Origin: Melioribacteraceae bacterium
Lineage (GTDB): Bacteria; Bacteroidota; Ignavibacteria; Ignavibacteriales; Melioribacteraceae
Assembly (NCBI GenBank): GCA_011525875.1
Contig: WYBN01000012.1
Coordinates: 124,001-188,000, forward strand
Direction: 5' to 3'
Length of the DNA stretch: 64,000 bases
A model generated the notes under the pieces. The model saw only the letters and a list, made by a program, of their open reading frames with translations, ran no database searches and was not told where the DNA came from. The first letter of the stretch is position 1. Every line of letters begins with the position of its first letter. A program made the position numbers and the translations under genes. Below, piece by piece: positions 63,737 to 64,000 of the stretch.

Positions 63737-64000
63737 ATGCATAAAAAGAAAAATATAATTGGAGCCTTGTCATTATTATTTGCCGGAGCGGTTTTCGGAG
63801 CTATTCTTGTTTCTGGGTTCGGGTATGTACGCCCTAGTTATGCCGATGTAAGGGTTGGCAGCGATGACCCTCCAATCGTTCAGGTAGACCCGGCTGCTTT
63901 AGCCTTGAATAATGCTTTTGTTGAAGTCGCCGAAAAAGTAACACCGTCAATTGTTCAGATCAGATCAATCAGCAGCGTGCCAAACCCGGCAAACAATGAT
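63737..64000 (+). CDS. Do/HtrA-family serine protease, N-terminal part (cut by window end)
   Basis: The first 88 codons, open to the last base. A short basic start (MHKKKNIIGALSLLFAGAVF) leads into a hydrophobic anchor or signal, then a linker (VRVGSDDPPIVQVDPAALAL) and ALNNAFVEVAEKVTPSIVQI, the beginning of the DegP/DegQ protease domain. The catalytic residues and PDZ domains lie beyond the window. GGAG at 63727-63730 gives a ribosome site. Confidence 0.75.
   Translation, partial: MHKKKNIIGALSLLFAGAVFGAILVSGFGYVRPSYADVRVGSDDPPIVQVDPAALALNNAFVEVAEKVTPSIVQIRSISSVPNPANND

Overview
The window reads as a chromosome segment of a free-living, AT-rich Gram-negative bacterium, most likely of the Ignavibacteria/Chlorobi side of the Bacteroidota-Chlorobi group. 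That placement is an inference from gene content and style: S23-type four-helix-bundle genes, DPP-IV-like S9 peptidase, TolC/MacA/split-MacB exporter, a Ser/Thr kinase with YCF48-like repeats, and many TTG starts. Nothing in the window fixes the species.

Region 1 (about 1-37.8 kb) is one long plus-strand surface-polysaccharide (capsule/O-antigen) locus of the Wzx/Wzy type. In order: (a) wbpA-wbpB-wbpD-like genes for a UDP-GlcNAc3NAc-uronic-acid type sugar, with the wbpE aminotransferase absent; (b) a UDP-glucuronate 4-epimerase; (c) a nonulosonate (sialic-acid-type) set, neuB - methyltransferase - neuC - neuA, followed by a surface-carbohydrate glycosyltransferase; (d) three more methyltransferases, an unusual alpha/alpha-toroid protein, a Wzy-like polymerase and a GT4 transferase; (e) a seven-gene module around a 3-dehydroquinate-synthase-like sugar phosphate cyclase and a cytidylyltransferase-cupin fusion, which I read as a pathway to an activated carbocyclic sugar; (f) Wzx flippase, three glycosyltransferases and the initiating polyprenyl-phosphate sugar transferase; (g) a GDP-D,D-heptose module (hddA, hddC, gmhB, gmhA plus epimerase, SDR, Gfo/Idh and a transaldolase). 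Decayed IS256-like and IS3-like transposase tails follow, then a Wzi-like outer-membrane protein.

Threaded through the gene gaps of region 1 are four S23/IVP-family four-helix-bundle genes. Each is tightly flanked by its own inverted repeat, and the repeat sequence differs from copy to copy. One copy carries an in-frame stop and one has no usable start codon. The arrangement resembles the intervening sequences of bacterial 23S rRNA, but here it sits between protein genes. A DUF4258/DUF2283 pair also sits inside the heptose module.

Region 2 (39.5-64 kb) is ordinary chromosome. On the minus strand are an S9 peptidase and tRNA-Leu(UAG)-tig-clpP with a clear terminator. On the plus strand are Ser/Thr kinase - murA - membrane metallopeptidase-like protein - CCA-adding enzyme, a TolC-MacA-ATPase-permease-permease export operon, a large outer-membrane beta-rich protein, then nudix, pfkB, mtnA, recO and the start of a Do/HtrA protease cut by the window end.

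How it fits together: the locus appears able to make at least four unusual activated sugars (a 3-acetamido uronic acid, a nonulosonate, a heptose and a putative cyclitol), assemble them on undecaprenyl phosphate, flip and polymerise them by Wzx/Wzy, and display them with help from Wzi. Wza/Wzc-type export and length-control genes are not in the window.
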